64,000 nucleotides of DNA from Magnetococcus sp. PR-3 (lineage in GTDB: Bacteria > Pseudomonadota > Magnetococcia > Magnetococcales > Magnetococcaceae): assembly GCF_036689865.1 (NCBI RefSeq), contig NZ_JBAHUQ010000015.1, forward strand, positions 62,001 to 126,000, read 5' to 3'. The translations under genes and the position numbers were made by a program. Shown here in pieces: positions 34,602 to 43,281 of this stretch; the first letter of the stretch is position 1; the number at the start of each line of letters is the position of its first letter. The notes under the pieces were generated by a model. It made no database searches. It was not told where the DNA came from and worked only from the letters and a program-made list of their open reading frames with translations.

Positions 34602-35474
34602 ATGCATACCCAACCTTTAACCCGTGATAGGAGCGTGCAGTACCGAACACTCAAACAGATCACCTCCGGGTTGCCAACGTCGGATGGTGCTGGGGTTGAT
34701 TTGACTCGGCTTATCGGATCTCCACAGCTCAATATGCTGGATCCTTTTTTGTTGCTGGATCATATCCATGCTGATGACCCTGAAGAGTATATCCAGGGTT
34801 TTCCCATGCACCCTCATCGAGGATTTGAGACCGTCACCTATCTTTTGGCGGGGCGCATGCGTCATAAAGATAGTGCGGGGCATGAAGGGGTTGTCTTACC
34901 TGGTGGTGTCCAGTGGATGACAGCCGGTCGAGGTGTCGAACACTCTGAAATGCCAGAACAGGCGGATGGATTGCTCTCAGGTTTTCAGCTATGGGTTAAT
35001 CTACCTCGCGCGCAAAAAATGCAGCCCCCTGCCTATCAGGAATTTACGCCTGACTCTATTCCTGTGCAGCACTTACCCCAAGAGGGTGGGGCGGTTCGGG
35101 TTGTTAGCGGCCTTACCGATGCCGGTATACAGGGTCCGGTAGAGTCGCCATGGGTTGATGCGCTCTATCTGGATATTGCCCTGACAAGAAATACGCTTTT
35201 TGAGCAACATGTTCCCCATGGTCACAACGGATTTGTATACATTATGGAGGGTGATGGTGTCGTGGACCCAAACAGTCGGTTGTCTGCTCAGCAGTTGGGT
35301 GTTTTGGGTCAGGGGGACCGTGTTGCTGTACGGGCAGGTGATCAAGGGGTACGCATGTTGTTGGTTGCTGGGCGACCGTTGCATGAGCCTGTCGCTCGGG
35401 GAGGGCCCTTTGTGATGAATGAGCGAGAAGAGATTGTTCAGGCGTTTGAGGATTATCAACAGGGCCGGTTTTAA
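34602..35474 (+). CDS. Pirin family cupin protein
   Basis: A bicupin protein of about 290 residues. HPHRGFETVTYLLAGRMRHKDSAGHEGVV carries the iron-binding His residues of the N-terminal cupin, then VQWMTAGRGVEHSEMP, and the C-terminal cupin has HNGFVYIMEGDG. Pirins are quercetinase-like or redox-sensing regulators. AGGAGG at 34591-34596 fits ATG 34602 better than the adjacent ATG 34599. Confidence 0.93.
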   Translation: MHTQPLTRDRSVQYRTLKQITSGLPTSDGAGVDLTRLIGSPQLNMLDPFLLLDHIHADDPEEYIQGFPMHPHRGFETVTYLLAGRMRHKDSAGHEGVVLPGGVQWMTAGRGVEHSEMPEQADGLLSGFQLWVNLPRAQKMQPPAYQEFTPDSIPVQHLPQEGGAVRVVSGLTDAGIQGPVESPWVDALYLDIALTRNTLFEQHVPHGHNGFVYIMEGDGVVDPNSRLSAQQLGVLGQGDRVAVRAGDQGVRMLLVAGRPLHEPVARGGPFVMNEREEIVQAFEDYQQGRF

Positions 35475-36224
35475 TTAAGGACTCACGGCCCGTAGAGTGA
35501 GTTGTAGGCCCATAGCCACCAATACCAGAAAAAAGAATTGCTTAAAGCGCTTTTCTGAGAGTCTATTGCGTATCCAGCCCCCTAAAGCCATACCCGTAAA
35601 AGCTGGAATCAGAGCCCAAAGGGAGAGCAGGGCACTGTGGGTGGTGTAGAGGCCTACTTGACCCAGAGCGGCACCGAGCACAAGGCTGCTAAGCCCAAAC
35701 CAAATGCCCATAGCTTGGACCAACGCTGGACGTGGCAGCTGTAAAAGCTGGAAATAGAGCACAGCCGGGGTGACGGCAGAGCCGGTTAAGCCGGTCAATA
35801 GGCCTGTGATTAATCCTGTCGTTGGGGTTAGCCACGGTTCATGTTGGGCGGGCTGTGGAAACTGGGGGGTGAGTAAGCCGACAGTACCATAGAGAATCAT
35901 CAGAATCCCCAACAGGGCTGTTAGCCAAAAAGGGTTGATCTCTACCAGTAGTATGACCCCAAGCCACACCCCCATGCTACCTAACAGCAGCAGTGACCAC
36001 AAACGTGTCAGCAAGGCCTTTAAATAGCCACCCCAAAAGCCCTGGGCAATATTGGTGATGACAGAGGGTAGAACAATCAATGGCATGGCTTGGTGCAGTC
36101 CCAAGGTCATGGTTAATAGCGCCAAAGAGAGTGTGGGCAGCCCCATGCCTGTCACCCCCTTGACCACACCACCAAGTAAAAAAATCCAGCTAATGGTCCA
36201 GAGCTGTTCTGGTACATCGAACAT
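35475..36224 (-). CDS. TauE/SafE family membrane transporter (first of three)
   Basis: A 249-residue protein with about eight helices in two repeats, each beginning with a glycine-rich segment: GGVVKGVTGMGLPTLSLALLTM near the start and GLITGLLTGLTGSAVTPAVLYF in the middle. The family moves anions such as sulfite, sulfoacetate or sulfolactate. It ends tail-to-tail against pirin (adjacent stops). Confidence 0.9.
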   Translation of the reverse strand: MFDVPEQLWTISWIFLLGGVVKGVTGMGLPTLSLALLTMTLGLHQAMPLIVLPSVITNIAQGFWGGYLKALLTRLWSLLLLGSMGVWLGVILLVEINPFWLTALLGILMILYGTVGLLTPQFPQPAQHEPWLTPTTGLITGLLTGLTGSAVTPAVLYFQLLQLPRPALVQAMGIWFGLSSLVLGAALGQVGLYTTHSALLSLWALIPAFTGMALGGWIRNRLSEKRFKQFFFLVLVAMGLQLTLRAVSP

Positions 36225-36443
36225 CGCTTTATCGCCTCCTATCGGTCAGGGGACAACGGGTTGTTTTTGTCATGGCGTGTTCCAAAAATATCCCCAGGCA
36301 AACGAGATTTGTTCTTCCCTTTTTTGCTCTTAACGACAGGGCTGCCATCTCATGCGACTCAGATTAAGGGGTTGTTCGGTCATCTCATCGGTTAAGGACA
36401 GAGCATGACGCTTGCCTGTTCTCTCCCCCCGCTATTTTTTGTC

Positions 36444-37019
36444 TTAAAAGAGGCGGGAAAAGGCCAGCGCCGCCATGCCCAAAAAAAAGAGACCTGCTAT
36501 TTGATGTAAGCGTTGGGTGGGTATGCGATTCAGTAGCTTATACCCAAAAAACACCCCCATATAGGAGGTTAAGACCAGAGCTATGGTGGCACCGAGCCAG
36601 ACATCGATGGGGTTTAATGTGGTTGCTAAACCTGCAATGGCAATCTGTGTTTTATCCCCCATTTCAGCCGTAAAGATCATGACACAGGCTGTAAGAAAAA
36701 TATTGGATGTTGACGATTGCGCCTGCACTTCCTCTTCATCCTCGGTCGCGGTTCTTAGCATTTGAACCCCGAAAAAAGCAAACAGTACCGTTGCCGCCAG
36801 GGTGATCCACAGGTGCGGTAACCAAAGAGCCAGGGTTGCGCCCAATGTTACGGCCAGACCGTTAAGGAGCATAAAGGCCAAGCTGGCACCAAAAAGAACG
36901 GGAAGGGGGCGATGACGAGCGGCCAAAAGCATACAGACCAACTGACTTTTATCACCTATTTCAGCCAAACCAATGAGCAGGCTGGTACTAAAAATCGTCG
37001 TTGACTGCAGCTCAAGCAT
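36444..37019 (-). CDS. GDT1/TMEM165 (UPF0016) family cation transporter
   Basis: A 191-residue membrane protein with six helices in two halves, each with the family ExGDK signature: LIGLAEIGDKSQLVCMLLA and MIFTAEMGDKTQIAIAGLA. The acidic loop between halves (ATEDEEEVQ) is also typical. Family members export Mn2+ or exchange Ca2+/Mn2+ with H+. ATG at 37019 has GAGGTC upstream. I looked for a yybP-ykoY (Mn) riboswitch upstream and did not find one. Confidence 0.92.
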   Translation of the reverse strand: MLELQSTTIFSTSLLIGLAEIGDKSQLVCMLLAARHRPLPVLFGASLAFMLLNGLAVTLGATLALWLPHLWITLAATVLFAFFGVQMLRTATEDEEEVQAQSSTSNIFLTACVMIFTAEMGDKTQIAIAGLATTLNPIDVWLGATIALVLTSYMGVFFGYKLLNRIPTQRLHQIAGLFFLGMAALAFSRLF

Positions 37020-37224
37020 GAAGACCTCTATAACTGAGTGATGAATCCATATGCCCATACGTTGGCTGTGGTGTTCTAAAAAGTCCAATTTTCATTGGCG
37101 ATCCTAGATATTGCATGGAAAAATTATATCTGAATAAGGGGCCTATCTCACTGTTGTAAAAAAGAAATCAATACCCTGTTTGTGTGTGTCGGTGGTGAGC
37201 GGGCGAAATAAGGCTTGAATAGCG

Positions 37225-37237
37225 TGACCGCTGGTCA
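37225..37237. promoter_or_regulatory. Palindromic operator before tetR
   Basis: TGACCGCTGGTCA, ending 34 bases before the tetR start. A near copy (TGACCATTGGTCA) lies before the RND genes at 38059. A shared palindrome at both promoters implies binding by the TetR protein between them. Confidence 0.75.
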
Positions 37238-37270
37238 TAAAATAGCCGTCAGTCATTAATAGGAGGCCTT

Positions 37271-37909
37271 ATGGGTGTGCAAGATCGTAAAGCGCGTGAA
37301 TTTGCCAGACGAGAGCGGGAAATACTGGATGCCGCGCTTGAGTTGTTGGATCAAGCGGAATGGCAGACGGTCACAGTGGCGGATATTGCCAAAGCCTCTG
37401 AAATTGGCAAAGGGACAATCTACAAGCATTTTCCCAGTAAAGAGACCCTTTACGCCCAGTTATCGATTGATTTTGGAAAAGATTTTTATCATACACTGAC
37501 CGACCAAATCGATATGCAACAACCTGTTATCCCGCTGTTCAGGCAGCTGATGGAGCGGGTATGGGATTTGCACCTCTCTGGACGTAAGTATCATCGTTTG
37601 TTGCTCTACTGCAGTGCCAAAGATTTTCGTGCGCGTTTGCCCGAGGCATATCGCCAAGAGATGATCAATAAGGATGCTGCATTTGAATCACTGTTTGCAG
37701 GTATTATTACACGGGGGATGGAAGAGGGTGTTTTTCCACGAAGTGTCCCTGTTGAAGAGATGATGCTGGCCGCCCATGCTGTTTTTGAGGGGGCTGTGGC
37801 CATGCTCTGGAATGAGCTGGAAGATGATGTCGACAAGAAACAGTTTTCCCAGCGTATTACACAGTTCATGTTAACCGGTTTGTGCTACATGGACAGGCAG
37901 GTCGGCTAG
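37271..37909 (+). CDS. TetR family repressor
   Basis: A 212-residue regulator. The HTH is VADIAKASEIGKGTIYKHFPSKETLYAQL (about 38-66), followed by an all-helical ligand-binding domain. The RND adaptor and pump lie downstream on the same strand, and its palindromic candidate operator occurs before both units, so it probably represses itself and the pump. Confidence 0.93.
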   Translation: MGVQDRKAREFARREREILDAALELLDQAEWQTVTVADIAKASEIGKGTIYKHFPSKETLYAQLSIDFGKDFYHTLTDQIDMQQPVIPLFRQLMERVWDLHLSGRKYHRLLLYCSAKDFRARLPEAYRQEMINKDAAFESLFAGIITRGMEEGVFPRSVPVEEMMLAAHAVFEGAVAMLWNELEDDVDKKQFSQRITQFMLTGLCYMDRQVG

Positions 37910-38057
37910 GCTGTTAGATGATGGCGGTGCGTAGGTTTTAAGTCCATTTTCACCCCGTCATGTTTGTTTTTTTGTTTGATTAAGCTGTTGAAAAACGTCC
38001 CTTTTTCTTGGTGTTTGCACGAGCAACAGAAGAATGGGGCTTTTTTTGACCGATTTT

Positions 38058-38072
38058 GTGACCATTGGTCAC
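38058..38072. promoter_or_regulatory. Palindromic operator before the RND operon
   Basis: GTGACCATTGGTCAC is a perfect 15-bp palindrome, 11 of 13 core bases identical to the site before tetR. Weaker flanking TTTGACC / GGGTCAAA repeats enclose it. Confidence 0.78.
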
Positions 38073-38127
38073 GATTTGAATGTGGGTCAAATCGGAAAAT
38101 GCTGCCACACTTAATCTGTGTGACCCA

Positions 38128-38190
38128 CACCCCCCATGGGGCAACGGAACGCTCGATCCGTAAACCCCGGCCCCATGGGGTGCTCTTTTT
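38128..38190 (+). terminator. Terminator- or attenuator-like hairpin ahead of the RND operon
   Basis: Two CCCCATGGGG cores (38132-38141, 38171-38180) form long inverted arms and are followed by CTCTTTTT. A second hairpin CATACCCC/GGGGTATG (38200-38220) follows at once. It could end tetR read-through or attenuate the pump transcript, since it lies between the operator and the first gene. Confidence 0.6.
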
Positions 38191-38249
38191 AGAATCTGCC
38201 ATACCCCTTTTGGGGGTATGGATTGTTTATGAGTCGGGAGGCTCTTAAG

Positions 38250-39314
38250 ATGAAACGTTCACTCTTTCTTGCTCTAATCATGGCTGTGGCTATGACGGTT
38301 TGGTTGGCCGGTGGTGCCCATGTGCGGGCAAGGGAGACGCCGCCGCCTACAGCCAGGGTGATGGAACCTGCCTTGGTGCTTCCACACGTTAAGGTAGAGC
38401 GCATACCCATGGAAAAGATTACCCGTGAGGTGGTCTTGCGGGGGCAGGCGCAGCCTAACCGGGTGGCCACACTAAAAAGTGAGACCACAGGTAAAGTGGT
38501 ACGACTGCCGGGTGCCCGTGGTGCACGTCTATCCAAAGGCTCTCCATTGGTTCAGCTTAGTGGGGATGACCGTGCTGCCAGACGGGTGCTGGCACAAGCC
38601 AATGTGGCACAAGCCGAGGCGGCATCCCATGCCGCAAAATCTCTGAATAAAAAAGGGTTTCAAGCAGATTTAAAAGTTAAGCAGGCTAATGCTGACCTGC
38701 AAGCTGCCCGTGCTGAGCTGGAGTCCATTAATTTGGATATTCGACGTTCCACCCTTTATGCCCCTTTTAACGGTATTGTGCGGGAGCGCTTTGTGGAGCT
38801 GGGCGAGTATGTTACGCCGGGTGATGAAATGGTGGAGCTGCTGGATGACCACACCATTAAAATCGTTGCCGATCTACCCCAACAGAAAGTGGGTAACCTG
38901 ACGTTAGGCATGGAAGGTCAGGCGATTTGGATGGATGGCCAAAAGCGGACGGGTAAAATCTCTTACATCAGTCCCCGTGCAGATGAACAGACCCGAACCT
39001 TTAAAGTGGAACTGTCCATTGATAATCCACAAAGTACGTTACCTTTGGGCGCGAGTGTTGAGATACATATTCCTTTAGCGCAAGCACTTGCACACCACCT
39101 CTCCCCAGCTTTGTTGAATTTGGATAGCAAGGGCCAATTAGGCGTCAAGGTGGTGGGGGCGGATAGCGTGGTTGTGTGGCATTCCGTCAAAGTGATACGG
39201 GCTGGGTTAACAGGTATTTGGGTGATGGGGGTTCCTGAAGGGGCGCAGATCATCACACTGGGTGGTGGGTTTGTAGAGGTGGGGCAGGAAGTCACCACCG
39301 ATAAGAGCTCTTAA
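38250..39314 (+). CDS. RND efflux periplasmic adaptor (membrane fusion protein)
   Basis: About 354 residues from ATG 38250 (GGGAGG upstream). A signal peptide (LFLALIMAVAMTVWLAG) is followed by the lipoyl/biotinyl half-motifs around LKSETTGKVVRLPGARGARLSKGSPLVQL, a helical hairpin (about 100-160), and STLYAPFNGIVRERFVELGEYVTPG. Beta-barrel and membrane-proximal domains follow. It bridges the RND pump at 39342 to an outer-membrane channel, which is not encoded here. Confidence 0.93.
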   Translation: MKRSLFLALIMAVAMTVWLAGGAHVRARETPPPTARVMEPALVLPHVKVERIPMEKITREVVLRGQAQPNRVATLKSETTGKVVRLPGARGARLSKGSPLVQLSGDDRAARRVLAQANVAQAEAASHAAKSLNKKGFQADLKVKQANADLQAARAELESINLDIRRSTLYAPFNGIVRERFVELGEYVTPGDEMVELLDDHTIKIVADLPQQKVGNLTLGMEGQAIWMDGQKRTGKISYISPRADEQTRTFKVELSIDNPQSTLPLGASVEIHIPLAQALAHHLSPALLNLDSKGQLGVKVVGADSVVVWHSVKVIRAGLTGIWVMGVPEGAQIITLGGGFVEVGQEVTTDKSS

Positions 39315-39341
39315 GGACCACGGGAAGCGTAGGAAAAAACC

Positions 39342-42300
39342 ATGAATGCCATCATCTCTGCTGCGTTTAGCCGTGCTCGCACAACGGTATTGATTCTGCT
39401 GTTTATCATCATTGCGGGTGCCTCAGCGTATATGACCATCCCTAAAGAGTCTGATCCTGATGTGAAAATTCCCATCATCATCGTCTCTGTCGGTTATGAA
39501 GGGATCTCCCCTGAAGATGGGGAGCGGCTACTGGTCAAGCCTCTTGAAAAAGCCCTGCGTGGTCTGGATGGGTTGAAGGAGATGGATGCCGTCGCAGCCG
39601 TGGGTAATGCCTCTGTTACCCTGACGTTTGAAGCGGGTTTTGATGCGGAAAAGGCCCTACGTAAAGTTCGCCAAAAAGTGGACGATGCCCGGCCTGATAT
39701 GCCTTCTGAGTCTGATGAACCGGTGGTTCAAGAGATCAATGTTGCGCTGTTTCCAGTCATTACCGTCTCCCTGTCTGGACAGGTAGATGTCATGACTCTG
39801 CGCAAGACAGCGCGTAACTTAAAAGATCGTATAGAAGCGGTGGCCGGTGTTCTGGAAGTGGATATTGGTGGTGATCGCGAGGAGATGGTTGAGATCCTGG
39901 TGGATCCTCTACTGCTTGAGACACACGGCATTAGTTTTGGTGAAGTGGTGCAGCTGGTTTCCCGCAACAACACACTGGTACCTGCAGGGGCGATTGATAC
40001 CGGTTTGGGCCGCATGACCATTAAAGCACCGGGTGTGGTCGAGGGGATTGCTGACCTGCTGTCCATGCCGGTTAAGGTGGCGGGAGATACGGTCATTACG
40101 TTTGATCAACTGGCCACAGTACGACGTACCCTTAAAGATCCGGAAGGTTTTGCCCGTATGGACGGTAGGCCTACCCTTACCCTGGAAGTTAAAAAGCGGG
40201 TAGGGGCCAATATTCTGGATATGGTGGCGGCCGTTAAGGAGACCGTAAAAAAAACCCAGGAAAACTGGACCGTACCCATTACCGTTGGATACTCCAATGA
40301 TCAATCACGGCAGATTGGCGATATGTTGGGAGATCTTGAGAACAACGTTCTGGCGGCGATTGCGCTGGTGATGATGGTGGTGGTTGGTGCTTTGGGTGTG
40401 CGTTCCGCCTTGCTGGTGGGGTTGGCCATTCCTGGGGCCTTTCTTGCGGCCATTATGGCGTTGGATCTTATGGGTGTCACCATGAATATTGTGGTGCTGT
40501 TCAGTCTTATCCTTGTGGTTGGTATGTTGGTAGATGGGGCCATTGTGGTGGTGGAGCAGGCCGAGCAACGTAAGCAAAAGGGTGAAGCGGGTATGGCGGC
40601 TTTTCAGCATGCGGCCAAACGCATGGCCTGGCCGGTTATTGCCTCTACTGTGACCACGCTGGCGGTGTTTATGCCTTTAATGTTCTGGCCAGGGGTGATT
40701 GGTCAGTTTATGAAATATCTGCCCCTTACCGTGTTGCTGGCGTTATCGGCTTCCCTCTTAATGGCTTTGGTCTTTATGCCGGTTTTGGGGGGCTTGTCTT
40801 CAGGGCGTGCGATGCCTGAACAGACGCAAAAGGTGGGGATGTGGAGCCAGCTGTATGGCAAAGTTTTAGGGTATCTGTTGCATCACCCAACCAAGGTATT
40901 CATGGTGGCTTTGGCCCTGATGATGGGCTCTTTTATGCTCTATGCAGAAAAAGGGCGTGGGGTTGAGTTTTTTCCGGATGTTGAACCCGATCTTGCGCAG
41001 ATTGTTATCCATGGCCGGGGTGATCTCTCGGTTCATGAAAAAGATCGGGTTGTGCAGGCGGTTGAGGCACAACTGCTGGGTCATAGTGAGCTGAAGGTGG
41101 TCTACGGTCGCTCCTTTGCGCGTGGGGGTGGTGCAGGTCGCTCTGAAGATACCATTGGGGTGATCCAGTTGGAGTTTGTGGATTGGCATCAACGTCGCCC
41201 TGCCAACCGTATTTTAGATGAGCTACGGGAACAGTTAGCTAGCGTTGCAGGTGTGACCATTGAGGTGCGTAAACAGGAGAATGGACCCGGTGGTGGTAAA
41301 CCGGTGCAGTTAAAGGTTGTGGCTGCTGATGGGGCGCTACCTGATGATGCGGTGGCCAACATTCGCCATGAAATGGCCCGCTTGGGCGGCTTTGTCGATT
41401 TAGAAGATGACCGTGCCCCTGCCGGGGTGGAGTGGCGGGTGTTGGTGGATCGTGCGGAAGCAGCCCGGTTTGGTGCAGATGTGGTGACTGTGGGTTCAGC
41501 TGTTCAGTTGGTGACCAGTGGGGTTTTGGTCGGTACCTACCGGCCTGATGATGCTGATGATGAAGTAGATATTCGTCTACGCTTTCCAGAAAATTCACGA
41601 CATCTTGATCGGCTGCATGCCCTGCGTACCCCGACGCCACGGGGTATGATTCCCATGAGTAACTTTGTACGGGTAGAACCTGCCCCTAAGGTCGATGCCA
41701 TTAAACGCAGTGATGGTAACCGGGTTGTCACCATCTCTGCGGATGTGGCTGATGGTTTATTGGTGGATGATCAGGTGACCCAGTTAAAAGCCGTGGTGGC
41801 TGACCTGTCTTTAGGGCGTGGGGTCGAGGTCACCTTTAAAGGGGAAGATGAAGATCAACGAGAAACGGTGGCTTTTTTAGGTAAAGCTTTTACCGTGGCG
41901 ATTTTCTTGATGATGTTGGCACTGGTGACTCAGTTTAATAATATCTTCCAGGCGATGATTGTCCTTTCAGCCATTATCTTCTCAACGGCAGGTGTGTTGT
42001 TGGGGTTGTTGGTCAGTCATCAACCTTTTGGTATTGTGATGGGCGGGATTGGTGTTATTGCCCTGGCCGGGATTGTGGTTAACAACAATATTGTACTGAT
42101 TGACTGTTACAATGAGCTCCGGGGGCAGGGCTTGGATGCTTATCAAGCAGCCAAGCAAGCTGGGGAGCAGCGTCTACGTCCCGTCTTACTGACCGCTGTC
42201 ACAACCATTTTAGGGTTAATGCCCATGGCGCTTGGGGTTAACCTAGACCTAATGGGCCGGGAGATTTTGATTGGCTCTCCATCGACACAGTGGTGGACTC

Positions 42301-42482
42301 AGCTGTCGACTTCCATTGCCGGTGGGTTGGCTTTTGCAACCCCATTAACCCTCATCTTGACCCCTTGCTTACTGGTTGGTTGGGCGGTTTTGGGGGGGAA
42401 ACTTCTGTCACTTAAAGCGCGCATACGTCCTGCCCAAAAGATCCAGCCGGTTGTTGACGAGCCGGTAGAAGCGACCGTCTAA
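39342..42482 (+). CDS. RND efflux transporter, inner-membrane pump
   Basis: A 1046-residue proton-driven pump with twelve predicted helices and two large periplasmic loops. It begins IISAAFSRARTTVLILLFIII and has the TM4 motif VVGMLVDGAIVVVEQAEQ: one of the two AcrB-type aspartates (D407/D408) is glycine. The C-terminal half has GGIGVIALAGIVVNNNIVLIDCYNE and RLRPVLLTAVTTILGLMPMALG. It is closer to the HAE-type multidrug or undefined group than to metal pumps. It is probably repressed by the upstream TetR protein. Confidence 0.94.
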   Translation: MNAIISAAFSRARTTVLILLFIIIAGASAYMTIPKESDPDVKIPIIIVSVGYEGISPEDGERLLVKPLEKALRGLDGLKEMDAVAAVGNASVTLTFEAGFDAEKALRKVRQKVDDARPDMPSESDEPVVQEINVALFPVITVSLSGQVDVMTLRKTARNLKDRIEAVAGVLEVDIGGDREEMVEILVDPLLLETHGISFGEVVQLVSRNNTLVPAGAIDTGLGRMTIKAPGVVEGIADLLSMPVKVAGDTVITFDQLATVRRTLKDPEGFARMDGRPTLTLEVKKRVGANILDMVAAVKETVKKTQENWTVPITVGYSNDQSRQIGDMLGDLENNVLAAIALVMMVVVGALGVRSALLVGLAIPGAFLAAIMALDLMGVTMNIVVLFSLILVVGMLVDGAIVVVEQAEQRKQKGEAGMAAFQHAAKRMAWPVIASTVTTLAVFMPLMFWPGVIGQFMKYLPLTVLLALSASLLMALVFMPVLGGLSSGRAMPEQTQKVGMWSQLYGKVLGYLLHHPTKVFMVALALMMGSFMLYAEKGRGVEFFPDVEPDLAQIVIHGRGDLSVHEKDRVVQAVEAQLLGHSELKVVYGRSFARGGGAGRSEDTIGVIQLEFVDWHQRRPANRILDELREQLASVAGVTIEVRKQENGPGGGKPVQLKVVAADGALPDDAVANIRHEMARLGGFVDLEDDRAPAGVEWRVLVDRAEAARFGADVVTVGSAVQLVTSGVLVGTYRPDDADDEVDIRLRFPENSRHLDRLHALRTPTPRGMIPMSNFVRVEPAPKVDAIKRSDGNRVVTISADVADGLLVDDQVTQLKAVVADLSLGRGVEVTFKGEDEDQRETVAFLGKAFTVAIFLMMLALVTQFNNIFQAMIVLSAIIFSTAGVLLGLLVSHQPFGIVMGGIGVIALAGIVVNNNIVLIDCYNELRGQGLDAYQAAKQAGEQRLRPVLLTAVTTILGLMPMALGVNLDLMGREILIGSPSTQWWTQLSTSIAGGLAFATPLTLILTPCLLVGWAVLGGKLLSLKARIRPAQKIQPVVDEPVEATV

Positions 42483-42500
42483 CTAAAAGGGAGCGTCAAA

Positions 42501-43262
42501 TTGGGTAACCCAGGTGACAGTATACTGTTGATGCTGGGTGCCCTGGTGCTGCCCCTGCTTTTTACGCTCTTTGCAGGTACTGTACACGGCTTGTTGGGGC
42601 TTGGTTTTCCGTTGGTTGTTACGCCGCTTCTCGCGTTGATAACCGATGTACGGCAAGCCATACTACTGACCTTGCTCCCCACCTTGCTGGTCAATGTGCT
42701 TACTTTGCTGGCTACCAAGGAGTGGTCTGCACTTCGTGCCCACTGGTTGATCCTGGTGGGTATTGTACCGGGTGCTTGGTTGGGGGCAGAGCTGTTGGTG
42801 TCGGTGGATGCCAACCCCTTTCGTCTTGTCCTGGCGGCTATGATTATCCTTCACCTATGGCCCAAGCCACCGGGCCATGGCGCGGTGCACCATTCATGGG
42901 TGGATCTGCTGGTTGGTGTGGTTGCCGGGTTGGCCGCAGGGACAGTCAATGTCATGGTGCCGGTTTTAGTGCTCTACTTAACCACCATGCAGCTGCCAGT
43001 GATGGCGATGGTGGTACTCTTTAACCTCTCTTTTTTAACCGGCAAACTGGTGCAAATCCATGTGTTTGTTGGACATGATATATTGACGACATCATTGATG
43101 GCGCAGACTCTCCCTCTTATGATGGCGGCTGCGCTGGGTGTCTGGATCGGGCTATGGATGCGACGGTATGTCTCTGAGCAGCGGTTCACCTTGGCCATAC
43201 GTGGTGTGTTGATGATTATGTCTATCCTGCTTGTGGGTCAATATGTTCAACATGTGAGATAA
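42501..43262 (+). CDS. TauE/SafE family membrane transporter (second of three)
   Basis: A protein of about 253 residues with about eight helices and the family repeats GTVHGLLGLGFPLVVTPLLALI and VGVVAGLAAGTVNVMVPVLVLYL. AAAGGGAG sits 7 bases ahead of TTG 42501; ATG at 42531 is an alternative. It follows the RND pump by 18 bases and precedes alkC by 19, so it may belong to the same transcript. Confidence 0.87.
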   Translation: MGNPGDSILLMLGALVLPLLFTLFAGTVHGLLGLGFPLVVTPLLALITDVRQAILLTLLPTLLVNVLTLLATKEWSALRAHWLILVGIVPGAWLGAELLVSVDANPFRLVLAAMIILHLWPKPPGHGAVHHSWVDLLVGVVAGLAAGTVNVMVPVLVLYLTTMQLPVMAMVVLFNLSFLTGKLVQIHVFVGHDILTTSLMAQTLPLMMAAALGVWIGLWMRRYVSEQRFTLAIRGVLMIMSILLVGQYVQHVR

Positions 43263-43281
43263 CGGGTATCTGGAATGTCTT

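Noticed and set aside
37020-37270. Possible manganese (yybP-ykoY) riboswitch ahead of the GDT1-like gene
   Set aside because: I looked for the conserved core loops and found none; the leader is short.
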